A stretch of DNA of 64,000 nucleotides from assembly GCF_017309385.1 (NCBI RefSeq), contig NZ_JAFJMJ010000001.1:1612001-1676000 (forward strand). The letters run 5' to 3'. Shown one piece after another: positions 32,674 through 43,410 of this stretch. Under the pieces are notes generated by a model. It was given only the letters and a program-made list of their open reading frames with translations. It had not been told where the DNA came from and did no database searches. The translations under genes and the position numbers were made by a program. The DNA is from Amycolatopsis sp. 195334CR (lineage in GTDB: Bacteria; Actinomycetota; Actinomycetes; Mycobacteriales; Pseudonocardiaceae). Numbering within the stretch: the stretch's first letter is position 1; the number at the start of each line of letters is the position of its first letter.

Positions 32674-34021
32674 GCGCGCCGTAGCGTTCCAAGGCCACCC
32701 GGCGCTCGTGGGCGTGATCGACCACGGGTGCCGGGTAGCCGTCCGGCAACCCGGCTTTCCACGGCTGGTGCACGGTTTTGCCGGACAACCCGGCGAGTTC
32801 GGGCACGTACCGCCGGACGTATTCCCCGCTGGGATCGAACTTCTCCCCCTGGGTGATCGGGTTGAAGATCCGGAAGTAGGGCGCGGCGTCGGTGCCGCTG
32901 CCCGCCACCCACTGCCAGTTCAGCTGGTTCGAGGCGAGGTCCCCGTCGACCAGGTGCCGCATGAAGTGCCGCGCGCCCCACCACCACGGCAGGTGCAGGT
33001 CCTTGACCAGGAAGCTCGCCACGATCATCCGCACCCGGTTGTGCATCCAGCCCTCCGCGAGCAGCTGGCGCATCCCGGCGTCGACCACCGGGTACCCCGT
33101 GCGCCCCTCGCACCACGTCTCGAAGACCGAACGCGCGGCGGCGCCCGTCTCGTGCTGCATGCCGTCGAACCGCGAGTTGTAGTTGCGCCGCGCGGTTTCC
33201 GGCCGGTGCCAGAGCACGTCGGCGTGGAACTCGCGCCAGGCCAGTTCGGCGCGGAAGGCCTCGTCCTCGTCCCCCAGGTCGGCGAGCAGCGTGCGCGGGT
33301 GCACGCAACCCCAGCGCAGGTACGGGGAAAGGCGGCTGGACCCGTCGAGGTCGGGCCGGTCGCGCCGGGCGTCGTAGCCGGCCAGTCCCTCCTCGCGGAA
33401 CCGTTCCCAGGTCGCCAGCGCGGCCCGCTCCCCCGGCTCCGGCAGGCGCATCGAGCCGAGGTCCGGGTCGGCGGGAAGATCCACGCCGGGCAGGCCGTCC
33501 GGCGTGATCCAGTCCACTGTGGACGCCGAGGTCTTCGCGGGGGAAGGCCAGCCGTGCCGCAGCCACGCGCGGAAGAACGGGGTGAACACGCGGTACGGCT
33601 CGCCGTCCGGTTTGGTGATGCGGCCGGGGGTGATGGCGTAGGAGGACCCGGTCTCCACCCAGTCGACCCCGTGGCGGTCCAGCTCCGCGGCGACCGCCCG
33701 GTCCCGCTTCCGGCCGTAGGGCGCGGTGTCGGCGTGGACGTGCACGCTGCGCGCGCCGATCGCCTTGGCGAGCTCGGGCAGCACCTTTTCCGGATCACCG
33801 CGCACCACCAGCAGGCGGCCGGAAAGCTGGTCGTCCAGCGCGCGGAGGCAGCCGTGCAGGAAGGCCACCCTGGGCGCGCCGGAGGGCTTCAGCAGCGCGT
33901 CGTCGAGCACGTAGAGCGCGAGCACACGGCTCGCGGATTTCGCCGCGGTCAGCAGGGCCGCGTGATCACCCAGCCGCAGATCCCGGCGGAACCACAGGAT
34001 CGCTGGAGCGTTGTCGGCCAT
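32663..34021 (-). CDS. phrB: deoxyribodipyrimidine photolyase
   Basis: Light-driven DNA repair enzyme of 452 residues (class I photolyase/cryptochrome), splitting UV-induced cyclobutane pyrimidine dimers using FADH-. The N-terminal antenna domain begins ILWFRRDLRLGDHAAL. The catalytic domain shows LAWREFHADVLWHRPE, GYPVVDAGMRQLLAEGWMHN, RMIVASFLVKDLHLPWWWGA and SNQLNWQWVAGSGTDAAPYF, which hold FAD-binding and electron-transfer tryptophans. The antenna (MTHF or 8-HDF) cannot be decided by eye. TATCGT lies 8 nt before the ATG, suggesting a leaderless start next to the gltA terminator. Confidence 0.92.
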   Translation of the reverse strand: MADNAPAILWFRRDLRLGDHAALLTAAKSASRVLALYVLDDALLKPSGAPRVAFLHGCLRALDDQLSGRLLVVRGDPEKVLPELAKAIGARSVHVHADTAPYGRKRDRAVAAELDRHGVDWVETGSSYAITPGRITKPDGEPYRVFTPFFRAWLRHGWPSPAKTSASTVDWITPDGLPGVDLPADPDLGSMRLPEPGERAALATWERFREEGLAGYDARRDRPDLDGSSRLSPYLRWGCVHPRTLLADLGDEDEAFRAELAWREFHADVLWHRPETARRNYNSRFDGMQHETGAAARSVFETWCEGRTGYPVVDAGMRQLLAEGWMHNRVRMIVASFLVKDLHLPWWWGARHFMRHLVDGDLASNQLNWQWVAGSGTDAAPYFRIFNPITQGEKFDPSGEYVRRYVPELAGLSGKTVHQPWKAGLPDGYPAPVVDHAHERRVALERYGALSP

Positions 34022-34031
34022 GCCGGAAAAC

Positions 34032-34074
34032 GATATGGCCCCCGACCGCGCTTCGCACGTTCAGGGGCCATATC
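34032..34074. terminator. hairpin downstream of gltA
   Basis: GATATGGCCCC (34032-34042) pairs with GGGGCCATATC (34064-34074) across a 21-nt loop. It starts 15 bp after the gltA stop on the minus strand and overlaps the photolyase promoter region. Confidence 0.7.
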
Positions 34075-34088
34075 ACCGAAGTGGATCG

Positions 34089-35402
<1,314 letters not shown>

Positions 35403-35620
35403 GAAAGTACCTCTCACTGTTCGCACGGGCCGGCGGCGCCTGCAGGTCGCACAGGTTGCCTCATGTCACTCGCGAGGCGGCCGTTGGCCTCGCTGCACAC
35501 CGCCCCGCTGGGGTATGAATTCTCCTCCACGCTAGTCGAGAGGGGGCCCCTCGCGCAGCCACTGTGTTATCAGTGACGAACGGTTTGCGACGAGATTCAC
35601 ACGCCTGGTGAGACTTCCGG

Positions 35621-36553
35621 CTATCCGGGCGCGTCCAGCTCCGCCTCGGTGGGCGGCTCGGCCCCGCTGCGGGAGACGGTGACCGCCGCCGCGCGGGCGG
35701 CGTAGGAGAGGGCCTCGGTCCAGGCCGCGGCGTCCAGCGCGACCGGGTCGAGCACGTCCCGCTTGGCGAACCAGGCGAGCAGCGCGCCCTGCACCGTGTC
35801 GCCGGCGCCAATGGTATCGACCAATCGCGCCTTCGCGGAGGGCACGTGGGCCAGGTCGCCGCCGCGGGTGTGCGCGGACAGGCCGTCGGCCCCGTGGGTG
35901 AGCACCACCGCACCGGCGCCCGCGGCGAGCCAGTCCCGCGCGGCGGTCACCGCGTCGGTGCCGTCGGCGAGCCACTCGGCGTCCTCCACCGAAAGTTTCA
36001 GCAGGCGGACGTGCGGCAGCCAGGAGGCGAACCGCGCGCGGTAGGCGGCCGGGTCGGCGATCAGGTCGGCCCGGATGTTCGGGTCGAGCGCGGTGAGCAG
36101 GCCGCGCTCGGATTCGCGGCGCAGCAAGGATTCGTACGCCGAGGCGCCAGGTTCGAGGACCATGCCGAGGGTGCCCAGCGAGAGCACCTTCGCCGACGCG
36201 GGCAGCGGACCCGGATCGGTGAACAACCGGTCCGCGGTGCCCTCGGTGTAGAAGGTGTAGTGCGCCGAGCCGGTCTCGTCGAGCGCCACCACGGCGAGCG
36301 TGGTCGGCTCGTCGCCGCGCTGCACCAGCGCGGTGTCCACATGGGAGGCGTGCAGCCGGGCGATCAGCGCCTCGCCGAACCGGTCGGTGGACACCCGCGA
36401 CAGGAACGCGGACGGCACGCCGAGGCGTCCCGCGGCGAGCGCCACGTTGTACGGGCCACCGCCGAGCCGGGGCAGCAGCGGCCGCAGGCCACCGTCCAGA
36501 GTGGACTCACCGGGTACCAGGTCGACCAGCGCTTCACCACCGACAACGATCAC
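35621..36553 (-). CDS. PfkB-family carbohydrate kinase (fructokinase-like)
   Basis: Sugar kinase of 310 residues using ATP. The N-terminal signature RLGGGPYNVALAAGRLGVPS and the C-terminal DTIGAGDTVQGALLAWFA, with its anion hole GAGD and catalytic Asp, are clear. Fructose is the usual substrate for close relatives, not proven here. It starts with GTG at 36553, with TAGCAT exactly 7 nt upstream, so it is leaderless. It stands alone between gltA and the TetR gene. Confidence 0.86.
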   Translation of the reverse strand: MIVVGGEALVDLVPGESTLDGGLRPLLPRLGGGPYNVALAAGRLGVPSAFLSRVSTDRFGEALIARLHASHVDTALVQRGDEPTTLAVVALDETGSAHYTFYTEGTADRLFTDPGPLPASAKVLSLGTLGMVLEPGASAYESLLRRESERGLLTALDPNIRADLIADPAAYRARFASWLPHVRLLKLSVEDAEWLADGTDAVTAARDWLAAGAGAVVLTHGADGLSAHTRGGDLAHVPSAKARLVDTIGAGDTVQGALLAWFAKRDVLDPVALDAAAWTEALSYAARAAAVTVSRSGAEPPTEAELDAPG

Positions 36554-36563
36554 GCGCCAGATG

Positions 36564-37166
36564 CTACCCCGCGGCCAGTCCGCCGAGCAGCAGTTCGGCC
36601 AGCGCGGTGAAGGCCTCGGCGTCGGAGACCTGCACCCGCGACGCGATCACGCCGGTCTGGATGCCTTCGATGATCAGCCCGGCCATCTCCGCGATCAGCG
36701 TGGCCTGGACGGTGCGGAAGACGCCGTCGCGCACGCCCTTGTTGATGAAGCCGCGGATGCGCTCGGCGGCGGCCCGGCTGTTCAGCTCGTAGGCGGCGCG
36801 GGCCGGGGCGAACTCGGCGATGTCGCGCATGAACGCCGGTGAAGCGCGCTTGAGGTGCTCGGCGGCGCCGTCGAGGTAGGTGCCGATGAGCTGCCTGGCG
36901 TCGGTGAGCTCGGCGATGCTCGCCTCGATCCGCTCGGCCGCGCCGCGGAAGAAGCGGCCGACGACCTTGACCGCGAGCTGCTCCTTGCTCGGCGCCAGCG
37001 CGTACAGCGTCGACTTGGAGCAGTGCATGCGGGTGGCGAGGTCGTCGAGGGTGAACTCGGCGAAGCCCTCGGCGAGGAAGAGCTCCTCGAGGTCGGCGAG
37101 CAGGGCGCGCTGCCGCGCGGTCGGCTGCCTGCGGGGTGCCCGCGCGCGGGCATCGACATCAGCCAT
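36564..37166 (-). CDS. TetR-family regulator, divergent from acyl-CoA dehydrogenase
   Basis: Repressor of 200 residues: helix-turn-helix in LADLEELFLAEGFAEFTLDD and RMHCSKSTLYALAPSKEQL, followed by a ligand domain ending LAELLLGGLAAG. TACTGT lies 6 nt before its ATG (leaderless) and itself lies within a CAGTACT operator box, so autorepression is likely. It shares a 78-bp gap with the acyl-CoA dehydrogenase gene and should regulate it in response to an acyl-CoA or fatty acid. Confidence 0.85.
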   Translation of the reverse strand: MADVDARARAPRRQPTARQRALLADLEELFLAEGFAEFTLDDLATRMHCSKSTLYALAPSKEQLAVKVVGRFFRGAAERIEASIAELTDARQLIGTYLDGAAEHLKRASPAFMRDIAEFAPARAAYELNSRAAAERIRGFINKGVRDGVFRTVQATLIAEMAGLIIEGIQTGVIASRVQVSDAEAFTALAELLLGGLAAG

Positions 37167-37172
37167 GGCCGT

Positions 37173-37213
37173 ACAGTACTCTGAAGTGTCCCTCAGTACT
37201 GTTTTCAGTACTG
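37173..37213. promoter_or_regulatory. three CAGTACT operator boxes
   Basis: CAGTACT occurs at 37174-37180, 37194-37200 and 37206-37212; the last two extend to the perfect palindrome CAGTACTG. The outer pair also form an inverted repeat, ACAGTACT (37173-37180) with AGTACTGT (37195-37202). They cover the TetR promoter and lie upstream of the acyl-CoA dehydrogenase ribosome site GGAGGA. Confidence 0.75.
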
Positions 37214-37244
37214 CTTTGATCGTGTCTCATCGTGGAGGACAGTA

Positions 37245-38393
37245 ATGCCAGCGGAGCGCCTGCTGCCGTCGACCGAGGCGAAGGACCTCGTCGACCTCGC
37301 CCGCGAAATCGCCCGCGAAGAGCTGGCGCCGCTGGCCGGGGAGTACGAGGAAGCCGCCCGGTTCCCCCGCGAGCAGTTCGCCCTGCTGGGCAAGTCGGGG
37401 CTGCTGGGACTGCCGTACTCCGAGCGCTGGGGTGGCGGCGAGGTGCCGTACGAGGTCTACCTGCAGGTGCTGGAGGAGATCGCGAGCGCGTGGATGTCGG
37501 TGGGCGTCGGGTTGTCGGTGCACACGATGTCCTGCTTCGCGCTGGCGCACCACGGCACGGACGCGCAGCGCGACCGGTGGCTGCCGGAGATGCTGGAGGG
37601 CGGCCTGCTCGGCGCGTACGCGCTGTCGGAGTTGCAGGCAGGCTCGGACGCGGCGGCGCTGTCCACCCGCGCGCGGCTCGACGGGTCGGAGTACGTGGTC
37701 AACGGGACCAAGGCGTGGATCACGCACGGTGGTGAGGCGGACTTCTACACCACAATGGTGCGCACTTCGGACGAACCGGGCAGCGGTGGCATCTCCTGCC
37801 TGCTGGTCGACGGTGCGACGGAGGGCATGTCGGCCTCGGCGCCGGAGCGGAAGATGGGCCTGACCGGCTCGACCACCGCCCAGATGCGGTTCGAGAACGC
37901 CCGCGTGGACGCCTCGCGGCTGATCGGGTCGGAGGGGCACGGGCTGAAGATCGCGCTGGCGTCGTTGAGCTCGGGGCGGCTGGGGATCGCGGCGTGCGCG
38001 GTCGGCCTGGCCCAGGCGGCGCTGGACGAGGCGGTGGCCTACGCGAAGGACCGCACCCAGTTCGGTCGGTCGATCATCGAGTTCCAGGGGGTCGAGTTCA
38101 TGCTGGCGGACATGGCCGCCGCGGTGGAGTCGTCGCGCGCGATGTACCTGGACGCGGCGCGCCGACGGGACCGAGGGCTGCCGTTCCAGCGGCAGGCGTC
38201 GATCGCGAAGCTGGTGGCGACGGATGCCGCGATGAAGGTGACCACCGACGCGGTCCAGGTACTCGGGGGCGCGGGGTACACGCGGGACTTCCCGGTGGAG
38301 CGGTACATGCGGGAGGCGAAGGTGCCGCAGATCTTCGAAGGCACGAACCAGATCCAACGGGTCGTCATCGCCCGAGAACTGCGAAAGGCCTGA
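37245..38393 (+). CDS. acyl-CoA dehydrogenase
   Basis: FAD flavoprotein of 382 residues. Signature motifs are [20 protein letters not shown] (active-site strand), [20 protein letters not shown], and C-terminal [18 protein letters not shown] with [20 protein letters not shown], where the E of FEGT is the catalytic base position for short/medium-chain enzymes. GGAGGA precedes the ATG by 5 nt. Expression is probably controlled by the divergent TetR protein through the CAGTACT boxes. Substrate length cannot be deduced. Confidence 0.9.
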   Translation: MPAERLLPSTEAKDLVDLAREIAREELAPLAGEYEEAARFPREQFALLGKSGLLGLPYSERWGGGEVPYEVYLQVLEEIASAWMSVGVGLSVHTMSCFALAHHGTDAQRDRWLPEMLEGGLLGAYALSELQAGSDAAALSTRARLDGSEYVVNGTKAWITHGGEADFYTTMVRTSDEPGSGGISCLLVDGATEGMSASAPERKMGLTGSTTAQMRFENARVDASRLIGSEGHGLKIALASLSSGRLGIAACAVGLAQAALDEAVAYAKDRTQFGRSIIEFQGVEFMLADMAAAVESSRAMYLDAARRRDRGLPFQRQASIAKLVATDAAMKVTTDAVQVLGGAGYTRDFPVERYMREAKVPQIFEGTNQIQRVVIARELRKA

Positions 38394-38415
38394 CGGCAAG
38401 TGGCATAATCCACAT

Positions 38416-38988
38416 GTGATCTTAGGGAAGGCGCCGCTTCTGACGGTCGCGGAGTACGCCGCGCTCGGTGAGACGGAGTCCTGCTACACGGAACTCCTGG
38501 AGGGGCGGCTGCTGCTCTCCCCCAACCCCGGACCGGCGCACAACTTCGCCATGCTGGAGCTGTGGACTCAACTGGCCGGGCAGGCGCCGAGCCGCTGGAC
38601 GGTCGTGCACGCCATCGACATCGATCTGGAGTTGGCCGCGCCGGACGAGCTGGGGTTCTCGCGGCGGCCGGATCTGATCGTCGCCGATCTCGGTGGGGTC
38701 AAGCGGGCGGACGAGAGCGGGCGGCTGATCTCCGCGAAGGACGTGCTGATCGTGGTCGAGATCGTATCGCCGAGTTCGCGGCGCACGGACCACGTGATCA
38801 AGCACGGCGAGTACGCCGACGCGGGCATTCCGCACTACTGGATCGTCGACCTGACCGAGCCGGTCTCCCTCACGGTCTGCCACCTCGCGTCCGGCTTCGG
38901 GTATCAGAACGCGCCGGAAGTATCCGGCAGGATCACCCTGCCGGAGCCCTTCCCGCTGGAACTCGACCTCGGTCAGCTCTCCCGGTAG
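38416..38988 (+). CDS. Uma2 (DUF820) family putative endonuclease
   Basis: Protein of 190 residues with the PD-(D/E)xK-like Uma2 fold: ELLEGRLLLSPNPGPAHNFA near the N-terminus, GFSRRPDLIVADL, VLIVVEIVSPSSRRTDHVIK (the D...E-x-V core) and YADAGIPHYWIVDL. Family members are very common in actinomycetes and cyanobacteria; none has a settled biological role. It starts with GTG at 38416, with CATAAT 6 nt upstream, so it is leaderless, and ends by overlapping the convergent amidohydrolase gene by 16 bp. Confidence 0.85.
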   Translation: MILGKAPLLTVAEYAALGETESCYTELLEGRLLLSPNPGPAHNFAMLELWTQLAGQAPSRWTVVHAIDIDLELAAPDELGFSRRPDLIVADLGGVKRADESGRLISAKDVLIVVEIVSPSSRRTDHVIKHGEYADAGIPHYWIVDLTEPVSLTVCHLASGFGYQNAPEVSGRITLPEPFPLELDLGQLSR

Positions 38989-40187
38989 CGGCGCGGCGCG
39001 ACCACGCCCTCACCGGTCGCCTCGTCGAAGTGGTAGACCTCCCGCCCCCGGATGAACACGCGCATCGCCCGGTTCATCACGTCCAGCGGGTCCCCGGACC
39101 AGATCACCACGTCGGCGTCCAGGCCCGGCGCCAGCGCCCCGACCCGGTCGTCCAGGCCGAGCATCTCCGCCGGGTTCACCGTCAGCGAGCGCAGCGCCGT
39201 CTCCGGGTCGAGCCCGTCCTTCACCGCCAGCGCCGCCTGGTAGACCAGGAAGTTGATCGGGATCACCGGGTGATCCGTGGTGATCGCGATCTTCACCCCG
39301 GCACGCGCCAGGATCCCCGCCGAGCGCAGCGTCCGGTGCCGCAGCTCCACCTTGCTCCGCGTGGTGAACAGCGGCCCGAGGATCACCGGCACCTCGCGCT
39401 CCGCCAGCAGGTCCGCGATCAGGTGTCCCTCGGTCCCGTGGTTGATCACCAGCCGGTAACCGAACTCGTCGGCCAGCCGGATCGCGGTCACCATGTCGTC
39501 GGCCCGGTGCACGTGCTGGTCCCAGTACAGCTCCCCGTCGAGCACCTTCGCCAGGACCTCCTTGGTGAGATCCGTGTCGAACGGCTTGCCCTCGCTACGG
39601 GCGTGCTCGCGCTGGGCCTGGTAATCCCGCGCCTTCGTGAACGCCTCGCGCAGCACCGCCGCCACGCCGAGCCTGGTCGACGGCGTCTGCCCCTTGTCGC
39701 CGTACACGCGCTTCGGGTTCTCCCCCAGCGCGCTCTTCACGCTGACCTGCTCGGCGAACACCATGTCGAGCGCGGTCCGGCCCCAGGTCTTCACGCCGAC
39801 GGTCTGCCCGCCGATCGGGTTGCCCGAACCCGGCTTGATCACCGCGCTGGTCACCCCACCGGCGAGCGCGTCGTCGAAGCCGGTCTCGGTCGGGTCGATG
39901 CCGTCGATCGCGCGGAACCGGGCGCCGTTCGGGTCGGTCATCTCGTTGACGTCGTTGCCCGACCAGCCCTCGCCCTCCTCGTGCACGCCGAGGTGCGCGT
40001 GCGCGTCGATGAACCCGGGCAGCACCCAGCACCCCGACGCGTCGACCAGCTCGGCGTCCTCCGGGACGTCCACGTCGGCTTCGGCACCGACGGCGGTGAT
40101 CCGCCCGCCCTCGATCAGGACCGTGCCACCGTCGATCGGTTCACCGTCGACGGGCACCACATAGCCACCAACAATCGCGCTCACCAT
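38973..40187 (-). CDS. amidohydrolase (imidazolonepropionase-like)
   Basis: Metal-dependent hydrolase of 404 residues. The first metal motif is FIDAHAHLGVHEEG; LVINHGTEGHLIADLLAERE and VKIAITTDHPVIPINFL carry the later histidine and the aspartate. The insert IKPGSGNPIGGQTVGVKTWG is characteristic of a broad amidohydrolase group whose natural substrates are unknown. No export signal. The start is set at ATG 40187 because TAGCGT (40200-40195) is exactly 7 nt upstream. An in-frame GTG at 40196 overlaps that hexamer and is therefore unlikely to be used. Confidence 0.82.
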   Translation of the reverse strand: MVSAIVGGYVVPVDGEPIDGGTVLIEGGRITAVGAEADVDVPEDAELVDASGCWVLPGFIDAHAHLGVHEEGEGWSGNDVNEMTDPNGARFRAIDGIDPTETGFDDALAGGVTSAVIKPGSGNPIGGQTVGVKTWGRTALDMVFAEQVSVKSALGENPKRVYGDKGQTPSTRLGVAAVLREAFTKARDYQAQREHARSEGKPFDTDLTKEVLAKVLDGELYWDQHVHRADDMVTAIRLADEFGYRLVINHGTEGHLIADLLAEREVPVILGPLFTTRSKVELRHRTLRSAGILARAGVKIAITTDHPVIPINFLVYQAALAVKDGLDPETALRSLTVNPAEMLGLDDRVGALAPGLDADVVIWSGDPLDVMNRAMRVFIRGREVYHFDEATGEGVVAPRRYRES

Positions 40188-40212
40188 GGTCGACACGCTA
40201 AACCAAACCGGC

Positions 40213-41118
40213 TCAGGACACCCGGATCCCCCAGCTACCGGTCCACGACTCGCCGGGGCCCAGCTCGATCAGGTCGGTACCGGAGTTCAGCGCGTCCGCC
40301 GGGCACGTCATCGGCTCGATCGCGATGCCGCGACCGCGGCCGACCAGCTCCGCCGGGGTGAACACCTGCACCCACTTGAAGTCGGGGCCCGCCCACACGT
40401 CGAGCTGCTTGTCCTCGTACGACAGGCGGAAGTGGTGGTTGCCGTCGGCCTCGGTGGTCAGGCCGCCGAACGCGGTGTCCAGGTCGACGCCGCCGAGGAT
40501 CACGCCGTCGCGGAAGTCGTAGTCGGTGCCGTCGACGTCCTGCTCCTCCTGGTACGGCAGCTGCGCCTCGGCGTCGTACGGCCGCACGCGGGTGGCGGGC
40601 AGGGTGAGCGTCAGGTCGTCCGTCGGGGTGTCGCCCAGCCGGAAGTACGGGTGCGTGCCGAGGCCGACGCCGATCGCCGACTCGCCCTCGTTGCGGATCT
40701 CGTGGGTCACGGTCAGCTCGCGCGGCGCGACCTCGTAGGTGATCGTCGCGCGCAGCGGCACCGGCCAGCCCGGCTGCTCCGGCACGTCCACCGCCATCGT
40801 GATGGACGACTCGGCGTGCTCCAGCAGTTCCCACTCCTCGCGGCGGGTCAGCCCGTGGATGGCGTTGCCGCGCTTCTCCTCGGTGACCTCGAGTTCCTGC
40901 TTCTCACCCTGGTACACCCACTGCGCGGCCTTGGTGCGGTTGGGCCACGGGAGCAGCACCTGCCCGGCACCCTTCGGCGGCTTCTCGTCCTCGCCGAAGG
41001 TCTCCAGGAACGGCACCCCGCCGACCTCGAAGGCACGCAGGCCGGCGCCGATCTCGGTGACGACCGCGCGGGCCCCGCCGCGGGTGATCTCGAACTGTGC
41101 TCCAGTGGGATTGGCCAT
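40213..41118 (-). CDS. aldose 1-epimerase family protein
   Basis: Mutarotase-fold protein of 301 residues predicted to interconvert alpha and beta anomers of hexoses. VLLPWPNRTKAAQW, GNAIHGLTRREEWEL (catalytic-type His), GVGLGTHPYFRLGD and FTPAELVGRGRGIAIEPMTC with its glutamate are recognisable. TAGATT lies exactly 7 nt before the ATG, so it is leaderless. It is divergent from the MBL hydrolase gene. It may belong functionally with the PfkB kinase 4 kb away. Confidence 0.86.
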   Translation of the reverse strand: MANPTGAQFEITRGGARAVVTEIGAGLRAFEVGGVPFLETFGEDEKPPKGAGQVLLPWPNRTKAAQWVYQGEKQELEVTEEKRGNAIHGLTRREEWELLEHAESSITMAVDVPEQPGWPVPLRATITYEVAPRELTVTHEIRNEGESAIGVGLGTHPYFRLGDTPTDDLTLTLPATRVRPYDAEAQLPYQEEQDVDGTDYDFRDGVILGGVDLDTAFGGLTTEADGNHHFRLSYEDKQLDVWAGPDFKWVQVFTPAELVGRGRGIAIEPMTCPADALNSGTDLIELGPGESWTGSWGIRVS

Positions 41119-41173
41119 GGCGCTGCAATCTACCGGCTGGACATTCGGGCCGGGGTGCGCAAGCTTGGTTCGC

Positions 41174-41998
41174 GTGAAGGTGCATCACTTGAACTGCGGC
41201 ACGTTCCGGCCCACCGGCGGCAGGCTGGTCGACGGCCAGGGCGGGCCGATCCACCGCGCCCGGCTGGTCTGCCACTGCCTGCTGGTCGAGACCGCCGACG
41301 GGCTGGTGCTCGTCGACACCGGGCTCGGGCTGCAGGCGGTGGAACGGCCCGGCCCGTGGATGGGGCCGTCGCGCCGGCTGCTCAGCGCCGCCCCGACCCG
41401 GGCGGAATCGGCCGCGCGGCAGGTCACCGAACTGGGCTACGCCCTCGGTGACGTGCGCGACATCGTGCTCACCCACCTCGACTTCGACCACGCGGGCGGG
41501 CTCGCCGACTTCCCGCACGCCACGGTGCACGTCTTCGAGCGCGAGCACCGGGCGCTGACCGCTCCGGCCAACGCCGCCGAACGCCTGCGGTACCGGAAGG
41601 TGCAGTTCGAGCACGGCCCGAAGTGGAAGACCTACACCGAACCCGGCGAGGACTGGTTCGGCTTCACCGCGGTGCGCGAACTGGCCGGGTTGCCGCCGGA
41701 GATCCTGATGGTGCCGCTGGCCGGGCACACCCTGGGCCACACGGGCGTCGCGGTGGACACCGGCGACGGCTGGCTCCTGCACGCAGGCGACGCGTACTTC
41801 TTCCACGGCCAGCTGAACCCGGGGCAGCCGCACTGCCCGCCGGTGCTCACCGCGTTCCAGAACCTCACGCAGACCGATCGCCGCGCCCGCCTGGAAAACC
41901 TGGGCCGGTTGCGGGAACTGGCCGCGGGTCACCACAACGAGGTGACCGTGTTCTCCGCCCACGACCCGGTGGAACTGCGCCAGGCGCAACGGCACTGA
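41174..41998 (+). CDS. MBL-fold metallo-hydrolase (lactonase-like)
   Basis: Metallo-beta-lactamase-fold hydrolase of 274 residues. The zinc motif is LTHLDFDHAGG (H-x-D-x-D-H), with later ligands in AGHTLGHTGVAV, HAGDAYF and FSAHDPVEL. The early segment HHLNCGTFRPTGGRLVDG and overall length are like the AHL-lactonase-related subgroup, but no substrate can be assigned. Start is GTG 41174, giving the typical N-terminus MKVHHLNCGT. AAGCTT lies 7 nt upstream as a weak leaderless -10. It converges on the APC permease gene. Confidence 0.84.
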   Translation: MKVHHLNCGTFRPTGGRLVDGQGGPIHRARLVCHCLLVETADGLVLVDTGLGLQAVERPGPWMGPSRRLLSAAPTRAESAARQVTELGYALGDVRDIVLTHLDFDHAGGLADFPHATVHVFEREHRALTAPANAAERLRYRKVQFEHGPKWKTYTEPGEDWFGFTAVRELAGLPPEILMVPLAGHTLGHTGVAVDTGDGWLLHAGDAYFFHGQLNPGQPHCPPVLTAFQNLTQTDRRARLENLGRLRELAAGHHNEVTVFSAHDPVELRQAQRH

Positions 41999-42022
41999 CG
42001 CAGTCCCACCGAAAGGCGTCAG
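41995..42022. terminator. short hairpin between convergent genes
   Basis: CTGACGC (41995-42001) pairs with GCGTCAG (42016-42022) over a 14-nt loop; it includes both stop codons. Modest evidence for a bidirectional terminator. Confidence 0.45.
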
Positions 42023-43410
42023 CCCACCGGGGGTTCGATCGGCTGCCGGTCGGCCTCCGAGTGGGTGGCGCGCATGACCAGCCAGTTGATCCCCCACAGC
42101 ACCAGGCCGACCGCGAGCAGGATCGCCGCCACCGTGTAGTCCCGCGCCGGTCGGCCGGACAGCGGGGTGACCAGGTAGACGCAGAAGATCGCGGCCAGAA
42201 TCGGGATCACCGTCGGCGCCTTGAAGTGCTTGTGCGCCGCCTTTTCCTTGCGCAGCACCAGTACCGCCACGTTGACGATGGCGAAGACCACCAGCAGCAG
42301 CAACGCCGTCGTGCCACCCAGCACCCCGATGTCCACAAAGGACACAAGGCCGATGGCGATCAGGCTGGTGAAGATGATGGCCACCCACGGGCTGCGCCGG
42401 AACGGGTGCACCGTGCCCAGCTGCTTCGGGATGATCCGCTGGTTCGCCATGCCGTAGAGCAGGCGGCTGGCCATCAGCATGTTGATCAGCGCCGAGTTGA
42501 TCACGGCGAACAGGCCGATCGCGGAGAAGACCTCGCGCGGGAAGCCGGGCGCGCCGACGTCGAGCACCTTCAGCAGGGCGCTGCTCTTGGCCGCCTCCAG
42601 GTCGTCGGCCGGGACCAGCAGCGACGAGGTCACCGAGACCAGGATGTAGATGGTCGCGGCGATGACCATGCCCCACAGCATCGCCTTCGGGAAGATCCGG
42701 ATCGGGTCCTTGCACTCCTCGGCCATGTTCACCGAGTCCTCGAAGCCGACCATCGCGAAGAACGCCAGCGAGGTGGCCGAGGTGATCGCCACCAGCATGG
42801 TCTGGTTCTCGGTGTCGAACTGGGTCAGCCGCGAGGCGTCACCGTTGCCGTTGAGCACCGCCCACACGCCGACCCCGATGATGATCAGCAGGCCGCCGAT
42901 CTCGATGCAGGTCAGCACCACGTTGGTCTTCACCGATTCGGCGACGCCCCGGAAGTTGATCAGCGCCAGGCCGATCACGAAGAGGATGGCCACCAGCGGC
43001 ATCGGCGCCGTGATGAACTCCGCCAGGTAGGTGTCGCCGAAGGCCTTCGCCGCCGAGGAGGCCGAGGTGATCCCCGAGCACATCACCGCGAAGGCGACCA
43101 TGAAGGTGAGGAAGCGAATCTTGAACGCCTTGTGCGTGTACAGCGCCGCACCGGCCGCCTGCGGGTACTTGCCCACCAGTTCCAGGTAGCTGAACGCGGT
43201 CATGAACGCGACCACGAACGCGAGCAGGAACGGCAGCCACAGTGCCCCGCCGACCCGGCCGGCCACCTGTCCGGTGAGCGCGTAGACGCCGGTTCCGATG
43301 ATGTCCCCGACCACGAAGAACAGCAGCAGCTTGGAGCCCATCACCCGCTTGAGGCTCGGCTGACCGGCCGGACCGGTCTGCTCGGGCTCGGTTGTCGTCG
43401 TGTCCGCCAT
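42019..43410 (-). CDS. APC-family amino acid permease
   Basis: Membrane transporter of 463 residues with about 12 helices. The first-helix loop reads VVGDIIGTGVYALTGQVAGR, and ATSLAFFAMVGFEDSVNMAEE is the conserved sixth-helix region. These resemble the cationic amino acid/ethanolamine-type APC transporters more than the permease at the left end of the window. Substrate unknown. Its ATG lies inside an 8-bp inverted repeat, with CACACT 8 nt upstream as a possible -10. Confidence 0.86.
   Translation of the reverse strand: MADTTTTEPEQTGPAGQPSLKRVMGSKLLLFFVVGDIIGTGVYALTGQVAGRVGGALWLPFLLAFVVAFMTAFSYLELVGKYPQAAGAALYTHKAFKIRFLTFMVAFAVMCSGITSASSAAKAFGDTYLAEFITAPMPLVAILFVIGLALINFRGVAESVKTNVVLTCIEIGGLLIIIGVGVWAVLNGNGDASRLTQFDTENQTMLVAITSATSLAFFAMVGFEDSVNMAEECKDPIRIFPKAMLWGMVIAATIYILVSVTSSLLVPADDLEAAKSSALLKVLDVGAPGFPREVFSAIGLFAVINSALINMLMASRLLYGMANQRIIPKQLGTVHPFRRSPWVAIIFTSLIAIGLVSFVDIGVLGGTTALLLLVVFAIVNVAVLVLRKEKAAHKHFKAPTVIPILAAIFCVYLVTPLSGRPARDYTVAAILLAVGLVLWGINWLVMRATHSEADRQPIEPPVG

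Noticed and set aside
35461..35525. Possible leader peptide upstream of gltA: strong GGAGGAG followed by a short frame
   Set aside because: The frame would have to start with ATT or ATA and shows no regulatory codon pattern. Kept only as a curiosity of the leader.
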